This document shows positions 1-7,082 of a stretch of DNA of 32,928 bases, in pieces (positions within the stretch are counted from its first letter, which is position 1; each line of letters begins with the position of its first letter). Source of the stretch: Bdellovibrionales bacterium (lineage in GTDB: Bacteria > Bdellovibrionota_C > UBA2361 > SZUA-149); assembly GCA_020434415.1 (NCBI GenBank), contig JAGRAW010000008.1, positions 1-32,928 of the forward strand. The letters are read 5' to 3'. A model generated the notes under the pieces. It was not told where the DNA came from. It saw nothing but the letters and a program-made list of their open reading frames with translations, and did not search any database. Both the position numbers and the translations under genes were made by a program.

Positions 1-2
1 TT

Positions 3-149
3 GGCAAACCAGAGCTCGGCATGCTTGGTGTTGGTGGTGACGAGGTTTCCCTGGTCGGCGACTTCGAAGCGCGGATGGTATCCCATGCACTACTATTCGC
101 CGGAATGTCAGGAATGTTTCTGGGGGTACTGGTCTTGCGGGGGGGCTAG
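3..149 (+). CDS. 3' end of an unidentified gene (partial)
   Basis: An open frame runs from the window edge to a TAG at 147-149 and gives 48 residues. The codons resemble those of neighbouring genes, with many GGT/GGC, GTC and GAC. The translation ends in a hydrophobic, glycine- and methionine-rich stretch (ALLFAGMSGMFLGVLVLRGG) that could be a C-terminal membrane segment. I do not recognise the family and cannot see the start. A competing frame is open from 1 to 183, but its product is cysteine- and tryptophan-rich and looks non-coding. The gene is convergent with pilU. Confidence 0.45.
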   Translation, partial: GKPELGMLGVGGDEVSLVGDFEARMVSHALLFAGMSGMFLGVLVLRGG

Positions 150-167
150 TCTCAGAGACCTGTGCGG

Positions 168-186
168 GCTTCAACAGCGTTGAAGC
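168..186. terminator. Hairpin between convergent genes, possible bidirectional terminator
   Basis: A perfect 7-bp stem, GCTTCAA (168-174) with TTGAAGC (180-186), closes a 5-nt loop between the upstream partial gene and the 3' end of pilU. There is no T-tract on either side, so termination is only inferred from position. Confidence 0.3.
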
Positions 187-229
187 TGGGGGTCGCAGGT
201 CGAGTCGGGAGCTGAAGGAGCTTGAGCGT

Positions 230-1393
230 TCAGTCGAGGTGTAGTTTCAGGTCGTCCTCAGCGGATTTTTTGGTCTCGCTTGAAGCGTTTGTCTTGGGCG
301 AGAAGGCTGCCGGTTGATCTTCGCCCATGGAGTCTTCGTTCAGCTTGATGCGTAGGCGTAGATTGTTGGCGCTGTCGGCGTTTCGTAGCGCTTCTTCGAG
401 CGTTATCTTGCCTTCGCTGTAGAGTTCGAACAGGTGTTGGTCGAAGGTCTGCATGCCAATCGTGGTGCCCTTCTCCATCGCCTCCTTGATGTCGGCGATT
501 TCTCCCTTGTGAATCAGATCCTTGATCCGGGGGCTTCCGAGCAGCACTTCGACGGCAGCTATTCGATTGCCGTCGACCGATCGGACGAGTCGTTGACTGA
601 TGATCGAGCGTAGATTGAGGCTCAGCTGAAGGTAGATTTGCTTGTGACGTTCCTGGGGAAAGAAGTTCATGATTCGCTCCATCGCCTGGTTGGCGTTGTT
701 TGAATGAAGCGTTGCCAAGCAGAGATGACCTGTCTCGGCGAAGGTAATTGCGGCCTCCATTGTCTCCAAGTCACGTATTTCGCCGATCAGAATGACGTCG
801 GGTGCTTGGCGTAGCGCGTTTTTCAACGCGTAATGGTAATTGTCCGTATCCATGCCGATCTCCCGCTGGGTGATGATGGATTTTTTGTGGACGTGCACGA
901 ACTCGATCGGATCCTCGACCGTAATGATATGGCCGGCTTGATTCGTATTTCGATAATCAATCATCGCAGCGAGAGAGGTCGACTTACCGGAACCTGTCGC
1001 ACCTACAAAGAGAACCAGTCCCCGCTTTGCCATGGCAACTTCTTTGAGCACGGCGGGCAGACTCAGATCGTCGAGAGTGGCGATATCGCTTTTTATCTGC
1101 CGAATTACCATACCGACGCAGCCGCGCTGACGGAACGCATTCACCCGATACCGTCCAAGAGCGGGGTAGTAGAGTGCCAGATTCTGCTCGTTAGACTCTT
1201 CGAATTCGCGTTGTTGCCGCTCGTTCATGATGCTCATCGCGAGCCGCTCGGTATCCTCCGGGTCGAGGCAGCGGTTCCCCGCCGGTCGGACGACGCCATT
1301 GACGCGATAACACGGCGGGCTATCGACCGTGATATACAGGTCCGAAGCATCGTGTTCGTTCATGACTGTCAGTAATTTCTTGATGTCGAGCAT
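230..1393 (-). CDS. pilU: Type IV pilus retraction ATPase PilU
   Basis: A cytoplasmic hexameric secretion-family ATPase, accessory to PilT in pulling pilin subunits back into the inner membrane. The 387-residue product has an N-terminal PAS-like domain (about 1-110), then the RecA-like core. Visible motifs are Walker A GATGSGKSTSLA, the Walker B-type stretch VILIGEIRD and the His-box region GHLCLATLHSNNANQA. The stretches ALKNALRQAPDV, MNFFPQ and GMQTFDQ, and the tail NADSANNLRLRIKL, are typical of PilU rather than PilT, as is the length of about 380 residues. It starts 16 nt after the pilT stop on the same strand, so the pair is probably one operon. The last 35 or so residues are polar and variable. 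PilU identity is well supported; whether it can act without PilT cannot be read from sequence. Confidence 0.93.
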   Translation of the reverse strand: MLDIKKLLTVMNEHDASDLYITVDSPPCYRVNGVVRPAGNRCLDPEDTERLAMSIMNERQQREFEESNEQNLALYYPALGRYRVNAFRQRGCVGMVIRQIKSDIATLDDLSLPAVLKEVAMAKRGLVLFVGATGSGKSTSLAAMIDYRNTNQAGHIITVEDPIEFVHVHKKSIITQREIGMDTDNYHYALKNALRQAPDVILIGEIRDLETMEAAITFAETGHLCLATLHSNNANQAMERIMNFFPQERHKQIYLQLSLNLRSIISQRLVRSVDGNRIAAVEVLLGSPRIKDLIHKGEIADIKEAMEKGTTIGMQTFDQHLFELYSEGKITLEEALRNADSANNLRLRIKLNEDSMGEDQPAAFSPKTNASSETKKSAEDDLKLHLD

Positions 1394-1409
1394 GGCCTAG
1401 CCTTGGTGC

Positions 1410-2504
1410 CTAGCGTCCGTAGTTGATGGAAGACGGCTTGCCTGCTGCGCCATTCGGTGCGGAGTGGTCGCCAAATAGATTGGGATTGCCGGATTTTTCG
1501 ATGGCGTGCTCATGGGTAATCAAATTCTTGTGCGCCAGCTCGAGAATTGAAGACTCCATAGTGCACATGCCCACAGCCTGGCTGGTCTGGATCACCGAAG
1601 GGAGTTGGTGAATTTTCGCCTCGCGGATCAAGTTGCGCACAGCACTTGTGCCGATCATGATCTCAAGCGCGGCCGCCCGGCCACCCCCGATCTTTTTACA
1701 CAAGGTCTGCGTAATGACAGCCTGAAGGGATTCCGCGAGCATTGCACGCACCTGAGCTTGCTGACTGGGCGGAAAAACGTCGATAATACGGTCGATGGTC
1801 TTGGGCGCGCTCGATGTGTGGAGTGTTCCCATTACCAAGTGGCCGGTCTCAGCCGCAGTGAGTGCAAGCTGGATAGTTTCCAGGTCGCGCATTTCACCGA
1901 CAAGTATGATATCCGGATCCTCGCGCAGTGCCGCCCGAAGGGCATTGGCGAAGCTCTGTGTGTGAGGTCCGACCTCTCGCTGGTTCACGAGGCATTTCTT
2001 GGATTGATGAACGAATTCGACCGGATCCTCGATAGTGAGGATGTGATCTTCGCGCTCTTCGTTGATTAGGTTGATCATCGCCGCGAGAGTGGTTGACTTC
2101 CCTGAACCGGTCGGTCCGGTTACGAGAATCAAGCCTTTTTCCTTTCGCGTAAGCTTTGCCAGAATCGACGGCATGCCCAATTGTTCCAGGGTGAGAATCT
2201 TGGTTGGAATGATACGGAAGACAGCACCCATACCGCGACGTTGACGGAAAATGTTGACGCGAAAGCGGGCGGTGTCGCCCAGCTCGATCGAAAAGTCGAT
2301 GTCGGAGCGCTCTTCGAAGACCTTGCGCTGCTGATCGCCCATGATGTCGTAGAGCATCGATTGGGTTTGTTCCGTGGAGAGCGCAGGTACCTTGACCTTT
2401 CGCATTGAGCCGTCGACGCGAATCATCGGGGGCTCACCTGCACTGATGTGCAGATCGGATCCGCCCTGTTGGAAACAGAAAGTAAGAAGCTGCGTTATAT
2501 CCAT
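1410..2504 (-). CDS. pilT: Type IV pilus twitching motility ATPase PilT
   Basis: The main retraction motor of type IV pili, powering twitching motility and DNA uptake from the cytoplasmic face of the inner membrane. The 364-residue product matches the usual PilT length plus a short extra tail. Motifs in order are an N-terminal SDLHISAGEPPMIRVDG, Walker A GPTGSGKSTTLA, Asp-box region ILTIEDPVEFVH, Walker B region IILVGEMRD and His box GHLVMGTLHT. Near the C-terminus is AVRNLIRE, the PilT retraction signature (AIRNLIRE in other species). The ATG at 2504 gives the standard N-terminus; only a weak GGAAG lies upstream. It is first in an apparent pilT-pilU operon. The structural pilus genes are not in the window. 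Confidence 0.95.
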   Translation of the reverse strand: MDITQLLTFCFQQGGSDLHISAGEPPMIRVDGSMRKVKVPALSTEQTQSMLYDIMGDQQRKVFEERSDIDFSIELGDTARFRVNIFRQRRGMGAVFRIIPTKILTLEQLGMPSILAKLTRKEKGLILVTGPTGSGKSTTLAAMINLINEEREDHILTIEDPVEFVHQSKKCLVNQREVGPHTQSFANALRAALREDPDIILVGEMRDLETIQLALTAAETGHLVMGTLHTSSAPKTIDRIIDVFPPSQQAQVRAMLAESLQAVITQTLCKKIGGGRAAALEIMIGTSAVRNLIREAKIHQLPSVIQTSQAVGMCTMESSILELAHKNLITHEHAIEKSGNPNLFGDHSAPNGAAGKPSSINYGR

Positions 2505-2699
2505 GTGTTGCTTCCGATAAGCAGACGTGCGTAATGCGTTGCTTCACAGACCCCCATAGAGAATGTCGAAGAGAACGGCCGGAAGCTTAAGCTCTCGGTG
2601 AACGCAAAAGCGTGATAGTTTTAAGTCGTTGGATCCGAAGGACTTTTGTCGGCGCTCAGCACTGGCGGGGGCGACTGGAGCGAGGGGCAGCTCTGTTGC

Positions 2700-2954
2700 T
2701 TAGCAGACCGGCCCGTTACAGAACCCTTCTCCGGCATCGGAAAACATCGAGCTGGCCTCTGTCCCGAGAAAGGTGACTCCCGCGATACAGACGACGGCAA
2801 TTACGGCCGCGAGCATCACGTACTCGATCATCGTTGCGCCCTTTTCGGGTTGCTCGCGGGTATCCATCAGGTAGTGTAGTTGGTCAGACAGCCAGGATAA
2901 TTGGTTAGACAGCCGGTGTAATTGATCAGAGTTTTGTTGTTTACGCTTGCCCAC
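2700..2954 (-). CDS. Flp-type pilin precursor with extended heptad-repeat leader
   Basis: A small type IVb (Flp/Tad) pilin. The hallmark EKGATMIEYVMLAAVIAVV is present: a prepilin peptidase site G|A, Glu at position +5 and Tyr at +6 of the mature chain, then a hydrophobic helix. I start it at the GTG at 2954 because GGTGGAGG lies 6-7 nt upstream; this gives 84 residues with a 39-residue leader and a 45-residue mature pilin. The ATG at 2867 would give a conventional short leader (55 residues) but has no ribosome site. The extra leader holds three consecutive heptads (SDQLHRL, SNQLSWL, SDQLHYL). The mature end has two cysteines (FCNGPVC). No tad assembly genes are nearby; the neighbours are pilTU and, divergently, mfd. 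Family assignment is firm, the start less so. Confidence 0.8.
   Translation of the reverse strand: MGKRKQQNSDQLHRLSNQLSWLSDQLHYLMDTREQPEKGATMIEYVMLAAVIAVVCIAGVTFLGTEASSMFSDAGEGFCNGPVC
2868..2930 (-). repeat. Three tandem 21-bp repeats in the Flp pilin leader
   Basis: Units lie at 2868-2888, 2889-2909 and 2910-2930. Read on the minus strand each encodes one heptad of the form S-[DN]-Q-L-[HS]-x-L. Many differences between units leave the S, Q and L positions intact, which argues that the stretch is translated. Confidence 0.85.
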
Positions 2955-3095
2955 GCTACTACCTCCACCACATAAACGACCAACCAGCATGGACTTCGCA
3001 ATCACGAGAAGTGCGTTCTCCAGCCGAGCGCTTCCCATACGGGACGATGCCTTGCTAGTGTCCAGGTCCTACTCGGTCGGTAGGCTAAAAACACA

Positions 3096-3114
3096 TCGCG
3101 GCTGAGTGCCGCGA
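3096..3114 (-). terminator. Intrinsic terminator-like hairpin in the putative flp leader
   Basis: A perfect 7-bp GC-rich stem, TCGCGGC/GCCGCGA, has a 5-nt loop and is followed on the minus strand by TGTGTTTTT (down to 3087). It sits between the candidate flp promoter and the pilin start, where it could attenuate pilin transcription, or simply stop unrelated minus-strand transcripts. Confidence 0.55.
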
Positions 3115-3132
3115 AAGGCATTTACCAATTTG

Positions 3133-3161
3133 ATTATACCCCGACGGAGACTTCCGTTGAA
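3133..3161 (-). promoter_or_regulatory. Candidate sigma-70 promoter for the Flp pilin gene
   Basis: On the minus strand a perfect TATAAT (3138-3133) is preceded at 17 bp by TTCAAC (3161-3156), which matches the -35 consensus at 3 of 6 positions. Transcription would start near 3126, about 170 nt before the GTG start of the pilin. Confidence 0.4.
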
Positions 3162-3237
3162 GCCCCTGATTGCGTGAAATGACTTCAAATATCCCAGTGC
3201 CAGGAAGGAGGAATCGACCGATTCGCACTGAAATCCC

Positions 3238-6200
3238 ATGGTAGCTGCTTCTCCGAACAGACAGACCGAGTCTCTGCAAAGCCTACGCTACCTAGGTCTC
3301 GGGAGCGGTGCGACCGCACTTCAGGTGCTGGACCTGGCATCGACGAGTGGGGGAGGTCCGGTGTTGGTTGTCGTTGAAAACAGCCGGGCCGGCGAGCTTT
3401 TTTTGAGCGATGCACGGTTTCTCGCTCCACCACAGCATCAGGTCATTCCGTTGTTCGGCTGGGAAGTTCTCCCGTTCGACGGTCTTTCGCCGGCGCCGGA
3501 CGTTTCGGCGGCTCGTCTCTACGCTTTATACGAGCTTACGCGGGGCAGTGCTGCGATTGTGGTCGCGAGCGTGGAAGCCATGATGCAGCGCATCGCTCCG
3601 CCGAACTTTCTTCGGCAGTCCGTGCTCGAGCTTGCAGTCGGTGCCGAGCTTGATAGAGAGGAGCTCATCGAGAAGCTCGACGAAGGGGGGTATCGACGAA
3701 GCACGCTGGTCGAGGAGACCGGACAGATGGCGATTCGCGGTGCGGTCGTCGATCTATTTCCGCCGGGAAGCGTCTATCCGGTTCGCGTTGAGCTTTTCGG
3801 TGACGAAGTGCAATCCATTCGGCGGTTCGATTCTTCGACCCAACGCTCGCATGATCAGGTGACGCGTTTCTCCGTGTTGCCGGTTCGCGAATTATTCGTC
3901 TCGTCGGACCGGGATGCGATGCTGAATGCGCTTCGCGATCGGGCATCGGAGCTCTCGCTTCCCCGTGCTGCGAGTAAGACCGTAGAGGATGCTTTGCAAA
4001 CCGGCGTAGCGTGGCCGGGTATCGAGCATCTTCAGCCGCTGCTGCTGGAGCAGTTGGCGACTGTTTGGGACTATCTACCTCCTGGGGCCCCGGTTGTCGT
4101 GATCGATGAGGCAGGGGTGGAACGTTCTGCGGACGAGTTTCAAGCCTTGGTCGAAGAACGCCGGCACCGGGCTCATGAAGAGGGAAGGTTGTTTCCGCCT
4201 GCGGAAGCAGCCTTTGACAGTGCAGACCGCTTCGTCGAATCAGCTCGGTCGCGCATGACGCACGCCTTCAACGCCATGGAATTGCTCAGCAGCGCCGCAA
4301 CCGAGCCGCCTGTAGCTGAGCGCGATGCTTCGCAGGGGAACAAGCGCTTCGCCACGAACGAAACCCTTCGCGGGGCACTTCGTGCTGCTCGTCAAAGCGA
4401 GCGTCCGCTGCAACCGCTGGCTGAAGCCCTGACGCGAAGAATCGCCGACGGCGAAAGTGTCGCCATCAGCGTCAGTCAGGAGCAGCGAGGAGTGCGAGTG
4501 CGGGAGTTACTCGAGCCGTACGAGGTACCAGTCGACACCTTCCATGGCTCCTTCTCCGAATGGCGACAGGCTACCTGTGCGAAGGAGCGATTGCCCGACG
4601 TTGCACTGCTCACGGGCACGATCAGCGAGGGGTTTCGTCTTCCCGAAGAACGCTGGGGCATCATTTCCGAGCGTGAAATTTTTCCTGATCTACCGGTCCG
4701 CCGCGCTGCGCCTGCCGCTCGGAGCGTCCGTCGGTTTCTGAGCTCCGTAGCGCAGCTTGCCGAGGATGACTATGTCGTACATCTCGATTACGGGATCGGG
4801 ATCTACCGCGGACTGAAGCAGCTTCGTGTCGAAGGGAAAATTGGCGACTTCCTCGAGCTCGAGTATGCCGCGGAAGCCAAGCTTTACGTGCCGGTCGAAA
4901 ATATCGGCAAGGTGCAAAAATACAGTGCCGTCGAAGGGAAGCAGCCTGCGCTGACAAAGCTCGGCGGAAAGACTTGGGAGAAGACGAAGAGTAAGGTCCG
5001 CGAGAACGTGGCACATCTCGCCGGTCAGCTCGTGCAGGTGATGGCCGAGCGGGAAATGGCCCCCGGCTTTTCCTTCGGTCCTGTAAACACTTACGACCTG
5101 GATTTCGGTTCTTCGTTTCCCTTCGAGGAGACCCCGGATCAGCTAGCGGCGATTGAAGCAACGCTGGAAGATATGGCTCGTGAACGTCCGATGGATCGGC
5201 TGGTGTGCGGTGATGTCGGCTACGGAAAAACCGAAGTGGCGATGCGTGCGGCATTCAAGGCGGCGACTGCAGGAAAGCAAGCTGCTGTGCTTGTGCCGAC
5301 TACGGTCCTTGCAGATCAGCATTACGCGAGCTTTCGTGAGCGCTTCGAGCACACGGGAGTCGCCATCGGCTGCGTAAGCCGTTTTTTCTCTGCGGCAGAG
5401 AACAAGGCGACCCTCGCGCGACTTGCCGAAGGGAAAATCGACGTCATTATCGGAACGCACCGGCTACTACAGCGGGACGTGCAGTTCAAAGATCTTGGCC
5501 TCTTGATCATTGACGAAGAGCATCGCTTCGGGGTTGCCCACAAGGAGAAATTCAAGCGACTTCGAGCAGATGTTGATGTACTCACACTTACGGCCACGCC
5601 GATTCCCCGTACGCTCCACATGTCGCTTTCCGGCATCCGAGACTTGAGCCTGATCGCGACGGCCCCTGTGAACCGGCAGGTTATTCGAACCTATCTCGCG
5701 CCATACGAAGCGAATATCGTCCGTGAGGCGGTTGTTCGGGAGCTGAGTCGTGGCGGGCAAGTCTTTTACATCTACAATCGGGTCGGTACCATTCAACAGG
5801 TTGCCGACGAGGTGGCCGATCTTGTGCCGGAGGCCCGAGTGCTCGTCGGCCATGGCCAGATGAAGGAGCGCGAGCTTGAATCGGTGATGCACCGCTTTAT
5901 CAAGCATGAGGCGGATGTACTGATCTCTACCACGATCGTCGAGTCCGGACTTGATATTCCGAACGCGAATACGATTATCATCCGCAACGCCGATATGTTC
6001 GGCCTTGCCGAACTGTATCAGCTTCGGGGGCGTGTCGGACGAAGCTCCCGGCGGGCCTACGCATATCTGCTGGTCTCCGATCCTAAGGCCTTGAAAGCCG
6101 AAGCCCGTCAACGTCTAGCTGTGCTCCAATCACTCGACGACCTCGGCGAAGGGTTTCGACTTGCGCTGCAAGACATGGAAATCCGTGGAGCAGGTAATTT

Positions 6201-6783
6201 ACTGGGCAAAGACCAGTCAGGCCATATCAGCCTCGTGGGATACGAGCTTTATTCTCGGATTCTCAAGGAAGCTGTTGCCGAAATCAAAGCCCAACGCGAG
6301 CGAGGAAGCGGGCAAGCGGCCACACGTCCGCGGATCGATCCGGAGCTCCACGTCGGATTCCCGGCGCACATTCCGCCGTTCTACATTCCCGATGTGGCGG
6401 AACGTCTACTGCTCTATCAGCGTCTCATCGAAGTGTCAGGTGAGGTCGAGGGAAACGAGATACTCGCGGAAATCGAAGATCGCTTCGGTAACCCGCCGGA
6501 CGAGGTATATCTGTTGATTGATTTGATGGTGCTTCGGGCATTCGCAAGAGATGCGGGCATCGTCCGTCTTAACTTCCGCGGTGGCCGTCTGAGCTTTTCG
6601 TTTCATCAGGACGTCAAACTGGATGTAGAAGCCCTTAAGGCAGCAGTGAGACGTTCGCACGGCCGTCTGAAGGTGAGTCCTTCCGGCGTCGTCAGTTGGG
6701 AGTTGGACGAGCGGGCGGTGGAGCGCCCCTTGGAGCTTCGTCGGGAGCTGGAGAGACTGCTTGGAGATTTCGGAAGCAGGTAG
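3238..6783 (+). CDS. mfd: Transcription-repair coupling factor Mfd
   Basis: A DNA translocase that removes RNA polymerase stalled at lesions and recruits UvrA. The 1181-residue length is normal. The N-terminal UvrB-like region (about 25-340) contains WEVLPFDGLSPAPDVSAARL. An RNA polymerase-interaction domain begins near 511 with HLDYGIGIYRG. The RecG-like helicase core carries Walker A GDVGYGKT (about 657-664), the DEEH box IIDEEHRFG (about 757), TATPIPRTL and LRGRVGRS. The TRCF C-terminal domain follows. An in-frame TGA at 3229-3231 means the ATG at 3238 is the earliest possible start, yet the only strong Shine-Dalgarno (AAGGAGG, 3205-3211) is 26 nt upstream, too far for normal use. It is divergent from the flp gene. 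Confidence 0.97.
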   Translation: MVAASPNRQTESLQSLRYLGLGSGATALQVLDLASTSGGGPVLVVVENSRAGELFLSDARFLAPPQHQVIPLFGWEVLPFDGLSPAPDVSAARLYALYELTRGSAAIVVASVEAMMQRIAPPNFLRQSVLELAVGAELDREELIEKLDEGGYRRSTLVEETGQMAIRGAVVDLFPPGSVYPVRVELFGDEVQSIRRFDSSTQRSHDQVTRFSVLPVRELFVSSDRDAMLNALRDRASELSLPRAASKTVEDALQTGVAWPGIEHLQPLLLEQLATVWDYLPPGAPVVVIDEAGVERSADEFQALVEERRHRAHEEGRLFPPAEAAFDSADRFVESARSRMTHAFNAMELLSSAATEPPVAERDASQGNKRFATNETLRGALRAARQSERPLQPLAEALTRRIADGESVAISVSQEQRGVRVRELLEPYEVPVDTFHGSFSEWRQATCAKERLPDVALLTGTISEGFRLPEERWGIISEREIFPDLPVRRAAPAARSVRRFLSSVAQLAEDDYVVHLDYGIGIYRGLKQLRVEGKIGDFLELEYAAEAKLYVPVENIGKVQKYSAVEGKQPALTKLGGKTWEKTKSKVRENVAHLAGQLVQVMAEREMAPGFSFGPVNTYDLDFGSSFPFEETPDQLAAIEATLEDMARERPMDRLVCGDVGYGKTEVAMRAAFKAATAGKQAAVLVPTTVLADQHYASFRERFEHTGVAIGCVSRFFSAAENKATLARLAEGKIDVIIGTHRLLQRDVQFKDLGLLIIDEEHRFGVAHKEKFKRLRADVDVLTLTATPIPRTLHMSLSGIRDLSLIATAPVNRQVIRTYLAPYEANIVREAVVRELSRGGQVFYIYNRVGTIQQVADEVADLVPEARVLVGHGQMKERELESVMHRFIKHEADVLISTTIVESGLDIPNANTIIIRNADMFGLAELYQLRGRVGRSSRRAYAYLLVSDPKALKAEARQRLAVLQSLDDLGEGFRLALQDMEIRGAGNLLGKDQSGHISLVGYELYSRILKEAVAEIKAQRERGSGQAATRPRIDPELHVGFPAHIPPFYIPDVAERLLLYQRLIEVSGEVEGNEILAEIEDRFGNPPDEVYLLIDLMVLRAFARDAGIVRLNFRGGRLSFSFHQDVKLDVEALKAAVRRSHGRLKVSPSGVVSWELDERAVERPLELRRELERLLGDFGSR

Positions 6784-6823
6784 AGGCACCCGTGGTGTTT
6801 CAGATCCTCAATCAGCCAGCGTC

Positions 6824-6850
6824 AACCCCGGACTGTTGAAACCGGGGGTT
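6824..6850 (+). terminator. Hairpin after mfd, possible terminator
   Basis: AACCCCGG (6824-6831) pairs with CCGGGGGTT (6842-6850) with one bulged G and a 10-nt loop. No T-run follows, so this is a weak terminator candidate 40 nt after the mfd stop. Confidence 0.35.
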
Positions 6851-7011
6851 AAGCTGAGTTATATCCCTATGACTTCAACCGTCGCTTTGGGGGACGTGAG
6901 GTTGGGTGCAGGAGACGATTTTCCTGCGCAGGCAAGACCGAAATACCGGTTTTTCGTTCCGTTCTGTTTCCGACAGGACATTTTACTTCGCCCGGCTCCG
7001 AGCGCTTCAAG

Positions 7012-7017
7012 TATAAA
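7012..7017 (+). promoter_or_regulatory. Possible -10 box upstream of the SurA-like gene
   Basis: A TATAAA hexamer lies 65 bp before the ATG at 7083, but no acceptable -35 sits at 16-18 bp. Downstream, in the presumed leader, are two direct repeats of 12 bp. Confidence 0.2.
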
Positions 7018-7044
7018 AGGGCAGGTGTTGAGACTGAGCGATAC

Positions 7045-7074
7045 TCTAGACAGGACCATACATCTAGACAGGAC
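7045..7074. repeat. Two 12-bp direct repeats before the SurA-like start
   Basis: TCTAGACAGGAC occurs at 7045-7056 and again at 7063-7074, 18 bp apart start to start. The second copy supplies the AGGA that serves as ribosome site for the ATG at 7083, so a protein or RNA bound there could affect translation. Function is unknown. Confidence 0.6.
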
Positions 7075-7082
7075 AATCAAAA

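Noticed and set aside
833-1375. A 180-residue plus-strand open frame opposite pilU
   Set aside because: It is the mirror of a strongly conserved PilU coding region and its product has no recognisable motif; similar shadows occur opposite pilT, mfd and topA.
2583-2596. AGCTTAAGCT palindrome upstream of pilT as an operator
   Set aside because: A 10-bp palindrome of this composition is common by chance and has no supporting promoter elements.
4661-5254. A 197-residue minus-strand open frame inside mfd
   Set aside because: Arg/Ser/Pro-rich shadow of the Mfd helicase region, without a ribosome site or domain.
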